Shown here: piece by piece, positions 46,702 to 55,366 of the stretch
Position numbering within the stretch: position 1 is the stretch's first letter
Layout of the letters: each line of letters starts with the position of its first letter
Source: Sva-07 sp963747375
Lineage (GTDB): Bacteria; Actinomycetota; Acidimicrobiia; Acidimicrobiales; Ilumatobacteraceae
DNA: 64,000 nucleotides
NCBI GenBank assembly: GCA_963747375.1
Contig: CAVVFL010000021.1
Location: forward strand, 62,001 to 126,000
Reading direction: 5' to 3'
Program-made: the position numbers and the translations under genes
Notes under the pieces: model-generated
Databases searched by the model: none
What the model saw: only the letters and a program-made list of their open reading frames with translations
Told to the model about the DNA's origin: nothing

Positions 46702-47819
46702 CGACCATCTGGTCGCGGATTCATGTCGACCAGCTCGACGTCGTCGACCGGCTCCCGTTCATCGCCGACAGCGACGTGGTCCCGGTTGCCGAGGGCATCG
46801 ACATCTGGGACTCGTGGCCCATCCGCACGCCCGACGGCTCGATCGCGGACGTGTGCGGTGAGGTCGTGTGGGTGGCCCTCGCCGCACCGTACGACGACGA
46901 TGCGGGCCGGCGCCACGACGTCGCCGAGCTCCGAGCGATCGTCCGCCACGACGACGGTACGTTCACCGACCTCGGTCCGCTGTTCGACGGCACGCCGCTC
47001 GGCAACCGTCAGTGGGCCGGCTCGACCGTGCTCGACGGCGATCGGGTGATCGCCTATTACACCGCGGCCGGTGTGCCCGGTGCGTCGACCCCCGGCTTCC
47101 GCCAGCGGCCCGCGATGGCGACTGCCACGCTGCAGTGCGTCGGCGGTGCCCCTCGCTTCGTGGGCTGGTCGGAGCACGTCGAGATCCTGCAGCCCGATCC
47201 CGCCGGCTACGACACGGCGGATCACGCCGATGGTGAACCCGGATTCATCAAGGCGTTCCGCGATCCATGCCCGTTCGTCGACCCGGCCTCGGGCGAGGAG
47301 TATCTGCTGTTCACCGGCTCGCTCGCGCCTGCCCGCTCGACGACCGACTTCAACGGGGCGATCGGCATCGCCCGCCGTACCGGCAGCGGTGACGATTGGG
47401 AGCTGTTCGATCCGCTCGTGTCCGCCGACGGCGTGAACAACGAGCTGGAGCGACCACACGTCGTCGTCCACGCCGGCCGCTACTACCTGTTCTTCTCCAC
47501 GCAGAGCCGGACCTTTCATCCCGACGTCGCCGCGCCGACCGGTCTCTACGGCTTCGTCGCCGACACGCTCCTCGGACCGTACGAACCGCTCAACGGCCAT
47601 GGCTGCGTGTTCGCCAACCCGCCCGAGCGTCCGCTCCAGGTCTATTCGTGGCTCGTGCTCGACGACCTCAGCGTGGTCGGCTTCATCGATGCGTTCGGCA
47701 TCGACGCATCCGGCGAGGTGGTGTCGACGACGTCGTCTCGCCCGACGTTCGGTGGAACGTTCTCGCCGACGGTGCACATCTGGCTCGACGGCGCCAACGC
47801 GGGACTCCTCGCCATCTGA
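46698..47819 (+). CDS. GH68-family levansucrase/invertase-type enzyme
   Basis: 373 residues. All three catalytic positions of GH68 are in place: nucleophile D38 in DIWDSWPIR, transition-state D189 in FIKAFRDPCPF, and acid/base E251 in NNELERPHVVVH. QWAGSTVL and YLLFTGSL are further family blades. GH68 enzymes split sucrose and transfer the fructosyl unit to water or to a growing fructan. There is no signal peptide, so it seems intracellular, which favours sucrose hydrolysis over secreted levan synthesis. The start is the GTG that overlaps the previous stop. Confidence 0.9.
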   Translation: MTTIWSRIHVDQLDVVDRLPFIADSDVVPVAEGIDIWDSWPIRTPDGSIADVCGEVVWVALAAPYDDDAGRRHDVAELRAIVRHDDGTFTDLGPLFDGTPLGNRQWAGSTVLDGDRVIAYYTAAGVPGASTPGFRQRPAMATATLQCVGGAPRFVGWSEHVEILQPDPAGYDTADHADGEPGFIKAFRDPCPFVDPASGEEYLLFTGSLAPARSTTDFNGAIGIARRTGSGDDWELFDPLVSADGVNNELERPHVVVHAGRYYLFFSTQSRTFHPDVAAPTGLYGFVADTLLGPYEPLNGHGCVFANPPERPLQVYSWLVLDDLSVVGFIDAFGIDASGEVVSTTSSRPTFGGTFSPTVHIWLDGANAGLLAI

Positions 47820-47861
47820 TTCCGGCGCCCATCGCGGAGCCGGGCCTCGCCGCGTCGACGG

Positions 47862-49148
47862 TCAGGCGGCGGGTTGGGTGAGTTCGGTGCCGTCCGGGCG
47901 ATGGACGTGCCACGTACCGTCGCTCGCGCGGTGGGCGGTGTAACCATGCGACTTGATCCGGTTGTGGCGCCCGCAGGCGGGGCCACCGTTGTCAGGCGTC
48001 GTCAATCCTCCCCGAGCGTGCTCGTGGGTGTGGTCGATCTGGTTGCGTGACGACGCCCGACCGCAGCCGGGCCACAAACATCGGCGACCGTCGAGCAGCA
48101 CCGCATCTCGGGCTGCCCCCGTGAACCGACGCTTGCGGCCGAGGTCGATCACCCGCCCGGACGAGTCGACCACCACCCGGCGGACGTGGCCGAGCATCGA
48201 GGCGATCACCGCGTCACGCGTGCTGATCGGGATGCCGGTCGTCGTCTCGCAACGCTTGGCATCGACGTCGTCGACGGTCGCCGGCCTCACCGGGTCGCCA
48301 CCCAGCATCGCCGTGAGCTCTGCGTCGTGCTCAGCTTTGGTCATCATGATGTTGACCAACGGCTCCGGCGCCACCGCGTCCGGCGCGGCGGACACCCCGC
48401 GCACCAGCAGACGGTGGAGCGCGTCCATCCGTCGCTGCGCGTCGGTCCGCGCCAGGCGGGCCATCGGGTCGCCGGTGTGATCGGAGACGGTGTCGGTGTC
48501 CTTGTCGGTGTTCTCGGCTCGGGCCTGTTCCCAGTCGGCGAGGAACTCGGCGTCGCACTGACGCTGGAAGATCTCGATGAGTGCGGCGCCCTGACCGGTG
48601 CCGCATTTCGCGTGGACGTGCACCACGCCGTCGCGCTCGAACACCATCGCGTCGCGACGTTCGTGCGCTTCGGCATGGCCCTGCTCAGCGCCACGCGGAT
48701 CGCCGAACTGGGCCCAGCGGTGCAGCACCTCACTGAACGACTCGAAGTCCTTCGCCGCGTGGCCGACGAGGCGCTCGTCGCCATCGACGACCAGCTCGCG
48801 CAGACGCGCGTTGGCGTGCAGCTTGGCGATCTCGCGCACCTGCTCCACCCCGACCACTCCCGCGGCCAGCGACGCACGTGCCTCCGGGAGGTCGCGCAAG
48901 GCCCGCATCGTCTGGAGGCGACGCCGAGTCTCGATCGGTGACGAGTTGGTCAGCGCCGTCGACCAGCCTCGCACCGAGGCATGCCCGTCGTTGCGGAAGT
49001 GTCCGGTGGTGTCGGCCCGATCGAGCACCGCCACGTACGCCGCCTCCAACCGGCGGCGAGCGACCTCGAGGTCGACGAGCGCCCGATCCAGGTCGGAGCC
49101 GCACAGCTCGGCCACCTCGGCCGGTGTCGGAAGCGCCCCCACATCCAT
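47862..49148 (-). CDS. DUF222/HNH endonuclease domain protein (13E12-like)
   Basis: 428 residues. The N-terminal two thirds is the DUF222 helical region common in actinobacterial 13E12-type repeats. The C-terminal HNH nuclease motif is complete: CLWPGCGRASSRNQIDHTHE with paired Cys and the catalytic His in QIDHTHEH, then GGLTTPDNGGPACGRHNRIK. Such genes occur in many copies in actinobacterial genomes; a role in DNA cleavage, possibly mobile or defensive, is assumed but not established. TACGAT seven bases before the ATG indicates a leaderless mRNA. Confidence 0.92.
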   Translation of the reverse strand: MDVGALPTPAEVAELCGSDLDRALVDLEVARRRLEAAYVAVLDRADTTGHFRNDGHASVRGWSTALTNSSPIETRRRLQTMRALRDLPEARASLAAGVVGVEQVREIAKLHANARLRELVVDGDERLVGHAAKDFESFSEVLHRWAQFGDPRGAEQGHAEAHERRDAMVFERDGVVHVHAKCGTGQGAALIEIFQRQCDAEFLADWEQARAENTDKDTDTVSDHTGDPMARLARTDAQRRMDALHRLLVRGVSAAPDAVAPEPLVNIMMTKAEHDAELTAMLGGDPVRPATVDDVDAKRCETTTGIPISTRDAVIASMLGHVRRVVVDSSGRVIDLGRKRRFTGAARDAVLLDGRRCLWPGCGRASSRNQIDHTHEHARGGLTTPDNGGPACGRHNRIKSHGYTAHRASDGTWHVHRPDGTELTQPAA

Positions 49149-49161
49149 ACTCGGAATCGTA
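49149..49161 (-). promoter_or_regulatory. Leaderless -10 box of the HNH gene
   Basis: On the minus strand TACGAT (49156-49161) is followed by seven bases and then the ATG at 49148. Confidence 0.55.
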
Positions 49162-49222
49162 GAGAAGGGGTGTCACAGAGTTGGCCGGGCTCCGGCAGCG
49201 ATCCACGAATTCGGAGATCGCG

Positions 49223-49826
49223 TCACCCCATCTCGACTCGAGCGACGCCATCGTCGGTGATCTCGTAGACACCCGACTCGAATGAGAGGGCGTCCGCGGT
49301 CGGCCGAGCGATGCCCTCGATGTCGATGCACGGTGGTGGCGGTGGGTCCGAGTGATAGGTGCCAGGTCCGTGGAACTGGCCGTAGCGCAGCACGACGCCG
49401 CCGATGCCGAGGGTCAGTTCCTCCAGCCGCTCGACCGATGCCGGACGGCTGCCGTTGACGAGCCACGCGATGCTCTGCGCGACGAACTTCGACGCGCCGC
49501 ATCGTCGGGCGGCGTCGACGAGGTTCGCCGTTCCGACCTCGCGGATGCGGGCGTTGCCCTCGAGCCGGGCCGGCACGTCTCGGGCGTCGTCGGGCAGGTC
49601 GGTCAACTGATGGATCACGGCCTCGGGCCCGAACCGGGCGACGGCCTCGACGAGCGCGACATCGATCGAAGACGTCGCAGATGACCGGTTCGGCTCCGAG
49701 TCCGGCGAGCAGGTCGGACTTCGACGGGGAGCGGGTCATCGCCGCGACGACATGACCTCTGGCCACCAGCTCCGGGACGAGCCGGACACCGACCAACCCG
49801 CTCCCACCGGCAACGAACACGCGCAT
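49223..49826 (-). CDS. NAD-dependent epimerase/dehydratase-like SDR (frameshifted)
   Basis: About 200 residues once reconstructed. The Rossmann motif is VFVAGGSGLVGVRLVPEL near residue 3, followed by AAMTRSPSKSDLLAGLGAEP. After one extra base near 49661-49667 (coding CGATGTC) the protein continues ALVEAVARFGPEAVIHQLTDLP, then NLVDAARRCGASKFVAQSIA to the stop at 49223. It is shorter than usual (about 300), lacking much of the substrate domain. It probably reduces or epimerises a small substrate, unknown here. Confidence 0.78.
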
Positions 49827-49839
49827 GGCCGTCACCGTA
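49827..49839 (-). promoter_or_regulatory. Leaderless -10 box of the SDR gene
   Basis: On the minus strand TACGGT (49834-49839) is followed by seven bases and the ATG at 49826. Confidence 0.55.
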
Positions 49840-49876
49840 CGACACGACAGTCGCAACGCCGGGTCGACGTCGCCGG

Positions 49877-50053
49877 TCAGCGCTGCGCGGCGAGCCGCTG
49901 ACGCTTGGACTCGTACTCGGCGTCCGTCAGGATGCCGTCGCGGTGCAAGGCGACGACCGCCTCGAGCAGCACCTCGGCTTCCAGTCCGCGCTCGTACGAC
50001 GACGCAACAGGTTGGAAGACCACATCGACCTCGGAACGAACCACCACACTCAT
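49877..50053 (-). CDS. SHOCT-domain small protein
   Basis: 58 residues, beginning MSVVVRSEVDVVFQPV. The C-terminal half is a SHOCT (short C-terminal) domain: a helix, then DGILTDAEYESKRQRLAAQ, the hallmark GILTxxEYExKRxxLL pattern. SHOCT peptides mediate oligomerisation or docking; the partner is unknown. The gene lies in the gap between the SDR and the Lrp regulator on the same strand as both. Confidence 0.75.
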   Translation of the reverse strand: MSVVVRSEVDVVFQPVASSYERGLEAEVLLEAVVALHRDGILTDAEYESKRQRLAAQR

Positions 50054-50094
50054 GCATCGACACCATCCGTCTCGATCTTGACGACGTTCGCGGG

Positions 50095-50562
50095 TCAGGT
50101 CGAGGGTTGCGACCAGATCGGCCGGTCGCGTCGGTCGAGCTCGTCGAGCAGGACGATGGTCTCCGCGGAGCGCACGCCTTCGATCTGCTGGAGTTCGTGC
50201 AGTGCGACGTCACGCAGGTGGGCAAGCGAGTCGGCGCGCACCATCAGCACGAAGTCGAACCGTCCCGTCGCCACGCCCAGCCACTCGACCCCGGGAAGTG
50301 CGCTCAGCTCGGCGCGCAGGTCGCGCCACATCCCCTGTCGGACATTGACGAGCACGAGGGCCGAGACGGTCACGCCGACCGCGGCGAGGTCGATCCGCGC
50401 GGAGAAGCCGGTGATCGCGCCGCGCTCGACGAGTCGATCGAGCCGGGAGTACGCCGTCGCCCGGCCGATCCCGATCGCCTCGGCGAGCATGGGCGCCGTC
50501 GCGCGCCCGTCGTGGCGCAGCGAGTCGATCATCTGCCGGTCGACGTCATCGAGTTCGATCAT
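50095..50562 (-). CDS. Lrp/AsnC-family transcriptional regulator
   Basis: 155 residues. The N-terminal helix-turn-helix (VDRQMIDSLRHDGRATAPML, then AIGIGRATAYSRLDRLVERG) is followed by the RAM/AsnC ligand-binding domain (ALVLVNVRQGMW, ATGRFDFVLMVRADS). It is divergent from the phenylalanine hydroxylase gene, so it is the likely amino-acid-responsive regulator of the aromatic catabolic cluster. Confidence 0.9.
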   Translation of the reverse strand: MIELDDVDRQMIDSLRHDGRATAPMLAEAIGIGRATAYSRLDRLVERGAITGFSARIDLAAVGVTVSALVLVNVRQGMWRDLRAELSALPGVEWLGVATGRFDFVLMVRADSLAHLRDVALHELQQIEGVRSAETIVLLDELDRRDRPIWSQPST

Positions 50563-50574
50563 GAGACGAACGTA
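50563..50574 (-). promoter_or_regulatory. Leaderless -10 box of the lrp-like gene
   Basis: On the minus strand TACGTT (50569-50574) is followed by six bases and the ATG at 50562. The 96-base divergent region to phhA also holds two GATGTTC copies about 12 bases apart near 50585-50605 that could be Lrp sites. Confidence 0.5.
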
Positions 50575-50658
50575 TCAATCTGATGATGTTCGGGAGATGT
50601 TCATCTGCAATTTCGAACCTATTGACGCTGATCGATCTCCGGACGCGACAATGGAGAG

Positions 50659-51504
50659 ATGCCGGTGCGACCGTCGACGACACAGTGCAGCGATGACGCC
50701 CTCGCCACGCGTGCGCCGGTGTCGTACTGGAGGCGTCGCGAGCGCATCGCCGAGCGGGCGGCCGGGCTCGACGTTCCGGCCGCCGTGATCGACTATGCCG
50801 ACGTCGAGCACGACGTGTGGGCGACGGTCGCCGCCACGCTCGACCCGATGTGGGCCGAGCACGCGTCGGCCGCTGTGCGTGCAGCCCGCGATGCGCTGGC
50901 GCTGCCCGTCGATCGGGTTCCCCAACTCGCCGATGTCGATGCGCTGCTCCGTCCGATCACCGGGTTCGGCTACCGAGCCGTCGCCGGCATCCTGCCGGCG
51001 GGTGAGTTCTTCCAAGCGCTCGCCGAGCGCACGTTCCCCTCGACGCAGTACCTGCGATGGGAAGGCGCGCCGCTCTACACCCCCGAACCCGACGTGATCC
51101 ACGAAGTGATGGGCCACGGCAACTGTCTGGCATGCCCGGAGATCGCCGAACTGCACCGCCTCGCCGGCGCGGCCGCGACTCGCGTGCACGACGAGCGCTC
51201 GCGCAGGCTGATCGCGGACGTGTTCTGGTTCACGGTCGAGTTCGGGGTCGTCCGCGAAGGCGGCGAGCCGAAGGCATACGGCGCCGGACTGCTCAGCTCG
51301 CCGGGCGAACTCGATTGGTTCGCGACGCACGCCGACATCCGCCCGATCGACATCGCCGAGATGGGCACGATCGGCTACGACATCCACCACTACCAACCCG
51401 TGCTGTTCGAAGGCCGCTCACTGCAGCACGTGCTCGACGTCGTCGGCGGCTTCTTCGCCGACACCGACGACGAATCGATCGCGACACTGCCGGCCGAGCG
51501 CTGA
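50659..51504 (+). CDS. phhA: Phenylalanine 4-monooxygenase
   Basis: 281 residues, the bacterial length of pterin-dependent aromatic amino acid hydroxylase. The iron facial triad is intact: H148 and H153 in DVIHEVMGHGNCL and E194 in FWFTVEFGVV. Other family segments are FGYRAVAGILPAGEFFQALA (in outline) and EPKAYGAGLLSSPGEL. It converts phenylalanine to tyrosine, feeding the convergent hmgA and hpd genes. The short distance from a GACAAT box (50647-50652) to the ATG may make it leaderless. Confidence 0.95.
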   Translation: MPVRPSTTQCSDDALATRAPVSYWRRRERIAERAAGLDVPAAVIDYADVEHDVWATVAATLDPMWAEHASAAVRAARDALALPVDRVPQLADVDALLRPITGFGYRAVAGILPAGEFFQALAERTFPSTQYLRWEGAPLYTPEPDVIHEVMGHGNCLACPEIAELHRLAGAAATRVHDERSRRLIADVFWFTVEFGVVREGGEPKAYGAGLLSSPGELDWFATHADIRPIDIAEMGTIGYDIHHYQPVLFEGRSLQHVLDVVGGFFADTDDESIATLPAER

Positions 51505-51507
51505 CGA

Positions 51508-52695
51508 TCAGCGTGACCAGGTGAACGGATACTGCTCGTCGCACGCGGCGCGAGCGGCGTCGGTGACGTTCAGCGGAGCGAACGTGTCGAGCATGACCGC
51601 GACCTCCTCTGTCGCGGCTTGGTCGAGGCTCGCCTCGACGCTGCCGGGCTGGGGACCGTGGACGAACCCGGCCGGGTGGTACGAGATCGAGCCGACGTCG
51701 ATGCCGGAGCCGGCACGGCTCATGAAGTTGCCCGCCGAGTAGAAGAGCACTTCGTCGGAGTCGGTGTTGGCGTGGTGGTACGGCACCTTCACGGCGTCGG
51801 GATGGAAGTCGAACAGCCGCGGCACGAACGAGCACACGACCGCGCCGGGGAGTTCGAACGTCTGGTGCACCGGTGGCGGCTGGTGGAGCCGGCCGACGAT
51901 CGGCTCGAAGTCGGCGATGTTGAACGCGTAGGGATAGACGCAGCCGTCCCACCCGACGACGTCGAAGGGATGCGTGCGATGGACGTGCCGTGACCATCCC
52001 GCCCGGTTGCGCACCAACACCGGCACGGGGCCTGCACCTCCATCGTCCTCACCGTCATCGTCGACGATGACCAGTTCGGTCGGGACGCGGAGGTCGCGCT
52101 CGCAGTAGGGGGCGTGTTCGAGGAACTGGCCGGAGCGCGACAGGTACTTGGACGGCGGCGAGATGTGGCCACGGCTGGCGACGACCAGGGCACCGAGCGA
52201 CGTGTCGCCGGTGACGAACCAACGGTGCGTCGTCGACGCAGGGACCACGACGTAGTCGCCCGGGCCGACGTCGAGTCGGCCGAACACCGAGTCGAGCCGG
52301 CCGTGGCCGTGCTGGACGAAGACGAGCTCATCGCCGACTGCGTTGCGGTACAGCGGACTGTCGGTCGTGGCGTCGACCCACGCGACTTCGACATCGTCGT
52401 TGGCGAGCAACATCGTGCGACCGGTGACCAGATCGGTGTCGAGCGTGGCGGCCAGTGACGTGGTACGGATGTGCCGCGGGGTCAGTGGCACGTCAGCGGT
52501 CGCCTCGGCGACCGGGATCCCGGCCAGCTCGATCGCGGTCAGGGCCGAGGGCGAGTGGCGGTGGTAGAGCAGCGACGAGTTCGACGAGAAGCCCTCCTGG
52601 CCCATCAGTTCCTCGGCGAAACGGTGACCCGACTCGTCGAGGTGGTGCGTGTGGCGCTTGGACGGCACGTCGCCGAGCGAGCGGTAGTAGGGCAC
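51508..52695 (-). CDS. hmgA: Homogentisate 1,2-dioxygenase
   Basis: 395 residues. It is a cupin-fold dioxygenase: the N-terminal domain has GDELVFVQHGHGRLDSVFG, and the C-terminal domain has VPYHHANTDSDEVLFYSAG, with SISYHPAGFVHGPQPG supplying the His/Glu iron ligands. It opens the ring of homogentisate to maleylacetoacetate, the step after HPPD in tyrosine degradation. It lies 12 bases after hpd on the same strand (the two form an operon) and converges with phhA. Confidence 0.95.
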   Translation of the reverse strand: MPYYRSLGDVPSKRHTHHLDESGHRFAEELMGQEGFSSNSSLLYHRHSPSALTAIELAGIPVAEATADVPLTPRHIRTTSLAATLDTDLVTGRTMLLANDDVEVAWVDATTDSPLYRNAVGDELVFVQHGHGRLDSVFGRLDVGPGDYVVVPASTTHRWFVTGDTSLGALVVASRGHISPPSKYLSRSGQFLEHAPYCERDLRVPTELVIVDDDGEDDGGAGPVPVLVRNRAGWSRHVHRTHPFDVVGWDGCVYPYAFNIADFEPIVGRLHQPPPVHQTFELPGAVVCSFVPRLFDFHPDAVKVPYHHANTDSDEVLFYSAGNFMSRAGSGIDVGSISYHPAGFVHGPQPGSVEASLDQAATEEVAVMLDTFAPLNVTDAARAACDEQYPFTWSR

Positions 52696-52707
52696 GTCAG
52701 CCTCCGC

Positions 52708-53826
52708 TCACAGGTTGCCCCGGCGCTCCTGCTCGTGCTCGATCGACTCGAACAGCGCCTTGAAGTTGCCCTCGCCGAACCCGGTGGCGCCACCGCGCTG
52801 GATGATCTCGATGAACACGGTCGGGCGGTCGGTGATCGGTTCGGTGAACAGCTGCAGCAGGTGCCCGTCGGTCTCGTTGTCGACGAGGATGCCGAGCTGC
52901 TCGACGGCATCCCACGGGACGTCGAGAAAACCGAGCCGATTGCGCACGTCGTGGAAGTACTCGTCGTTCGCTTCGAGGAACCGCACGCCGCGGGCGCGCA
53001 GGGCGGTGATCGCCTGGACGATGTCGCTCGTGCCGAGGGCGATGTGCTGGACGCCGGGCCCCCGGTAGGTGTCGAGGTACTCCTGGATCTGGCTGCGTTT
53101 GAGGCCCTCGGCGGGCTCGTTGAGCGGCATCGTGACGCCGGCATCGTTGGTCATGACCGTGGACCGCAGCGCGCTGTAGTCGGTGGCGATCTGATGTTCG
53201 TCGAAGTGGCGGAGTTGGCGGAAGCCCATCACGTCCTCGTAGAAGGCAACCCAGTCGTCGAGCTTGCCCGCTTCGACGTTGCCGACGACGTGGTCGATGC
53301 GCTCCAAACCGACCAGCGGACCGACCGGCTTCGGCGGCAGCCCCGTGGTGACGTAACCGGGGCAGTAGTGGCCGGTGTAGTCGCGGCGGTCGACGAAGGT
53401 GTGCTTGGTCTCGCCGTAGGTGCCGATCGCGGCAAGGCGCAGCGTTCCGTACTCGTCGGTGAGTTCGTAGGGTTCGCGTACCGAGCGGGCGCCGCGAGCG
53501 AGGGCGGCCTCGTAGGTGGCGGTGGCGTCGTCGACGACGAACGCAAGATCCTGCGCGCCGTCGCCGTGCTCGCGGACGTGAGTCCAGATCGGCGAATCCG
53601 GCGTGAGGCCTGCGGTGACGACGAGGCGGATGTCGCCCTGCTCGAGCAGGTACGAGGCGATGTCGTCACGGCCGGTCTCGGGGCCCGCGTAGGCGGTGAC
53701 CTCGAAGCCGAACGCGGCGGTGAGGAATCCGGCGGTGGAGCGGGCGTTGCCGACGTAGAACTCGAGCGAGTCCCATCCCTTCAGACGCGACGCCGGTGCA
53801 GTGATGGCGGTGGTGAGTGTCGTCAT
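52708..53826 (-). CDS. hpd: 4-hydroxyphenylpyruvate dioxygenase
   Basis: 372 residues with the two vicinal-oxygen-chelate domains of HPPD. The Fe(II) triad is the His in GLERIDHVVGNV, the His in GPGVQHIALGTSDI and the Glu in PTVFIEIIQRGG, all in the C-terminal domain. It turns 4-hydroxyphenylpyruvate into homogentisate for hmgA immediately downstream. I chose the ATG at 53826, with GGGGGATC upstream; an in-frame GTG-like start at 53868 adds 14 unlikely residues. The divergent Lrp-type regulator is a likely controller. Confidence 0.96.
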   Translation of the reverse strand: MTTLTTAITAPASRLKGWDSLEFYVGNARSTAGFLTAAFGFEVTAYAGPETGRDDIASYLLEQGDIRLVVTAGLTPDSPIWTHVREHGDGAQDLAFVVDDATATYEAALARGARSVREPYELTDEYGTLRLAAIGTYGETKHTFVDRRDYTGHYCPGYVTTGLPPKPVGPLVGLERIDHVVGNVEAGKLDDWVAFYEDVMGFRQLRHFDEHQIATDYSALRSTVMTNDAGVTMPLNEPAEGLKRSQIQEYLDTYRGPGVQHIALGTSDIVQAITALRARGVRFLEANDEYFHDVRNRLGFLDVPWDAVEQLGILVDNETDGHLLQLFTEPITDRPTVFIEIIQRGGATGFGEGNFKALFESIEHEQERRGNL

Positions 53827-53914
53827 GTCAGATCCCCCGAGAGTCAATGTCGATCCATGGTCCCGCAATCGGGCAGAACGATCAACAGATCGCTCGATGA
53901 CTGCACAGATTGCC

Positions 53915-53926
53915 TAGTCTCAGGGC
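53915..53926 (+). promoter_or_regulatory. Leaderless -10 box before the second lrp-like gene
   Basis: TAGTCT at 53915-53920 ends six bases before an ATG at 53927, which is 25 bases upstream of the assigned start and out of frame with it. Confidence 0.45.
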
Positions 53927-53951
53927 ATGGCAGAGCTCGGAACTGGTCACG

Positions 53952-54482
53952 ATGTCCAGTGACATCTGGGACGATCTCGACGCCCGGCTGATCGGTCTGC
54001 TGCGGGTGGCACCGAACCTGCCGGTGATCGAGATGGCCCGCCGGCTCGACGTCGCCCGGGGGACGGTGCAGGCGCGGCTCGATCGGTTGACCCGCGACGG
54101 CCTCATCGTCGGCTTCGGTCCCGACCTCGATCGCACCGCCGCCGGGTTCGGCGTGCTCGCCTTCGCAACGCTCGAGATCGCACAGGGCAGCGACGCGCAG
54201 ATCCTCGCCGGCCTCGACGACATCGCCGAGGTGTTGGAGGCCCACGCCGTCACCGGCCCCGGCGACCTCCACCTGCGCATCGTCGCCCGCTCCAATGAGC
54301 ACCTCCACGACGTGCTGCAGCGCATCCTCGAACTCCCCGGCATCACCCGCACCGAAACGCACCTCGCGCTCCACACCTCGATCGACCGAACGGTCGCCGA
54401 TCTCGTGGCACGTGGTCGAGACGAGGTGACCCGGCGGGACCAGGGTTCACAAGGATCTGAGGCGGGGTCGACTCGCTCCTGA
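53952..54482 (+). CDS. Lrp/AsnC-family transcriptional regulator
   Basis: 176 residues. The helix-turn-helix (DDLDARLIGLLRVAPNL, then MARRLDVARGTVQARLDRLT) precedes the RAM domain (LAFATLEIAQGSDAQILAGL, HAVTGPGDLHLRIVARS). No ribosome site precedes ATG 53952. The promoter geometry points to an ATG at 53927; if one C near 53957 is extra, the protein would begin MAELGTGHDVSDIWDD in one frame. It is divergent from hpd and probably senses an aromatic amino acid. Confidence 0.87.
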   Translation: MSSDIWDDLDARLIGLLRVAPNLPVIEMARRLDVARGTVQARLDRLTRDGLIVGFGPDLDRTAAGFGVLAFATLEIAQGSDAQILAGLDDIAEVLEAHAVTGPGDLHLRIVARSNEHLHDVLQRILELPGITRTETHLALHTSIDRTVADLVARGRDEVTRRDQGSQGSEAGSTRS

Positions 54483-54514
54483 TCTGCCCGGGATGCGTGG
54501 GCCGGCGAGGGGTG

Positions 54515-55336
54515 TCAGGGGGTACCGAGTCCGGTGGCGTCGAACCAGTCGAGGAAGCGGTCGATCCACGTGTCCGACGGCAGGTGCTTGGTGCGCATGC
54601 CGAATCCATGGCCGCCGCGTGAATACATGTGCAGCTCGACCGGAAGGCCGGCGGCTCGCCAGGTCTCGTAGAGGGTGATCGAGTCACGGGCCAGGCCGAG
54701 TTCGTCGTCGGTGGCGGCGACGAGGAACATCGGCCCACTGCCGGCGGGTGGTGCATCGAGGTCGACACCGCGGATCGTGGCGTAGACCGGGGCGAGGAAG
54801 TCGGGACGGGCGCCAGGGTCGTCGGTGTGGGCGACGCGGACGGTGACGTTGCCGCCCGCCGAGAACCCCATGAAGCCGACCCGGCCCGGGTCGACTCCGA
54901 AATCGTCAGCACGCAAACGCACCAGCCGCACTGCCGCCTCGGCATCGGCGGCGGCAAGCGGGGCGATTTGGTTCATCTCGGCGAGCATCGCCTCGAAGTC
55001 CCCGACGGCCTTGCGCATCATCTCGGCGGCGGCGTCGTTCTCGCACTGCACGAGCCGGTACGTGAGGACGAATGCGGCGATGCCGTGGTCGGCCAACCGT
55101 TCGGCGACCTGGAAGCCCTCGCTCTGGATCGACAGCACGTGGTAGCCACCGCCGGGCGCGATGATCACGGCGGCGCCGTTGCCCGTTGCCGAACTCGGCA
55201 GCACCGGCGTGAGTGTCGGAGCGACGACGTTGGTGACCACCTCGGTGTCGAGCAGGTCGCTGAAGTAGCGCTGCTCACCGTGGGTCCAGTCCTCACTTCC
55301 CGGTGCCGGTCCGTCGTACAGCTCGATCGCGTCCAT
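54515..55336 (-). CDS. Alpha/beta hydrolase (acetyl-esterase/BD-FAE-like)
   Basis: 273 residues. The nucleophile elbow is GFMGFSAGGNV near residue 154 (GxSxG). The oxyanion-hole PGGGYHVLS lies near residue 64, and the catalytic His is in RGGHGFGM near the C-terminus with an acid in AATDDELG. It looks like a carbohydrate or small-ester acetylesterase. No signal peptide is visible. ATG 55336 is preferred; ATG 55357 is in frame and adds seven residues. Confidence 0.88.
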   Translation of the reverse strand: MDAIELYDGPAPGSEDWTHGEQRYFSDLLDTEVVTNVVAPTLTPVLPSSATGNGAAVIIAPGGGYHVLSIQSEGFQVAERLADHGIAAFVLTYRLVQCENDAAAEMMRKAVGDFEAMLAEMNQIAPLAAADAEAAVRLVRLRADDFGVDPGRVGFMGFSAGGNVTVRVAHTDDPGARPDFLAPVYATIRGVDLDAPPAGSGPMFLVAATDDELGLARDSITLYETWRAAGLPVELHMYSRGGHGFGMRTKHLPSDTWIDRFLDWFDATGLGTP

Positions 55337-55366
55337 CCCGCAACACTGCCCGATCAACCGATCACG

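Noticed and set aside
47862..49148. The HNH gene as a homing endonuclease within a mobile element
   Set aside because: No intron, intein or element ends are visible. DUF222/HNH genes are common stand-alone genes in actinobacteria.
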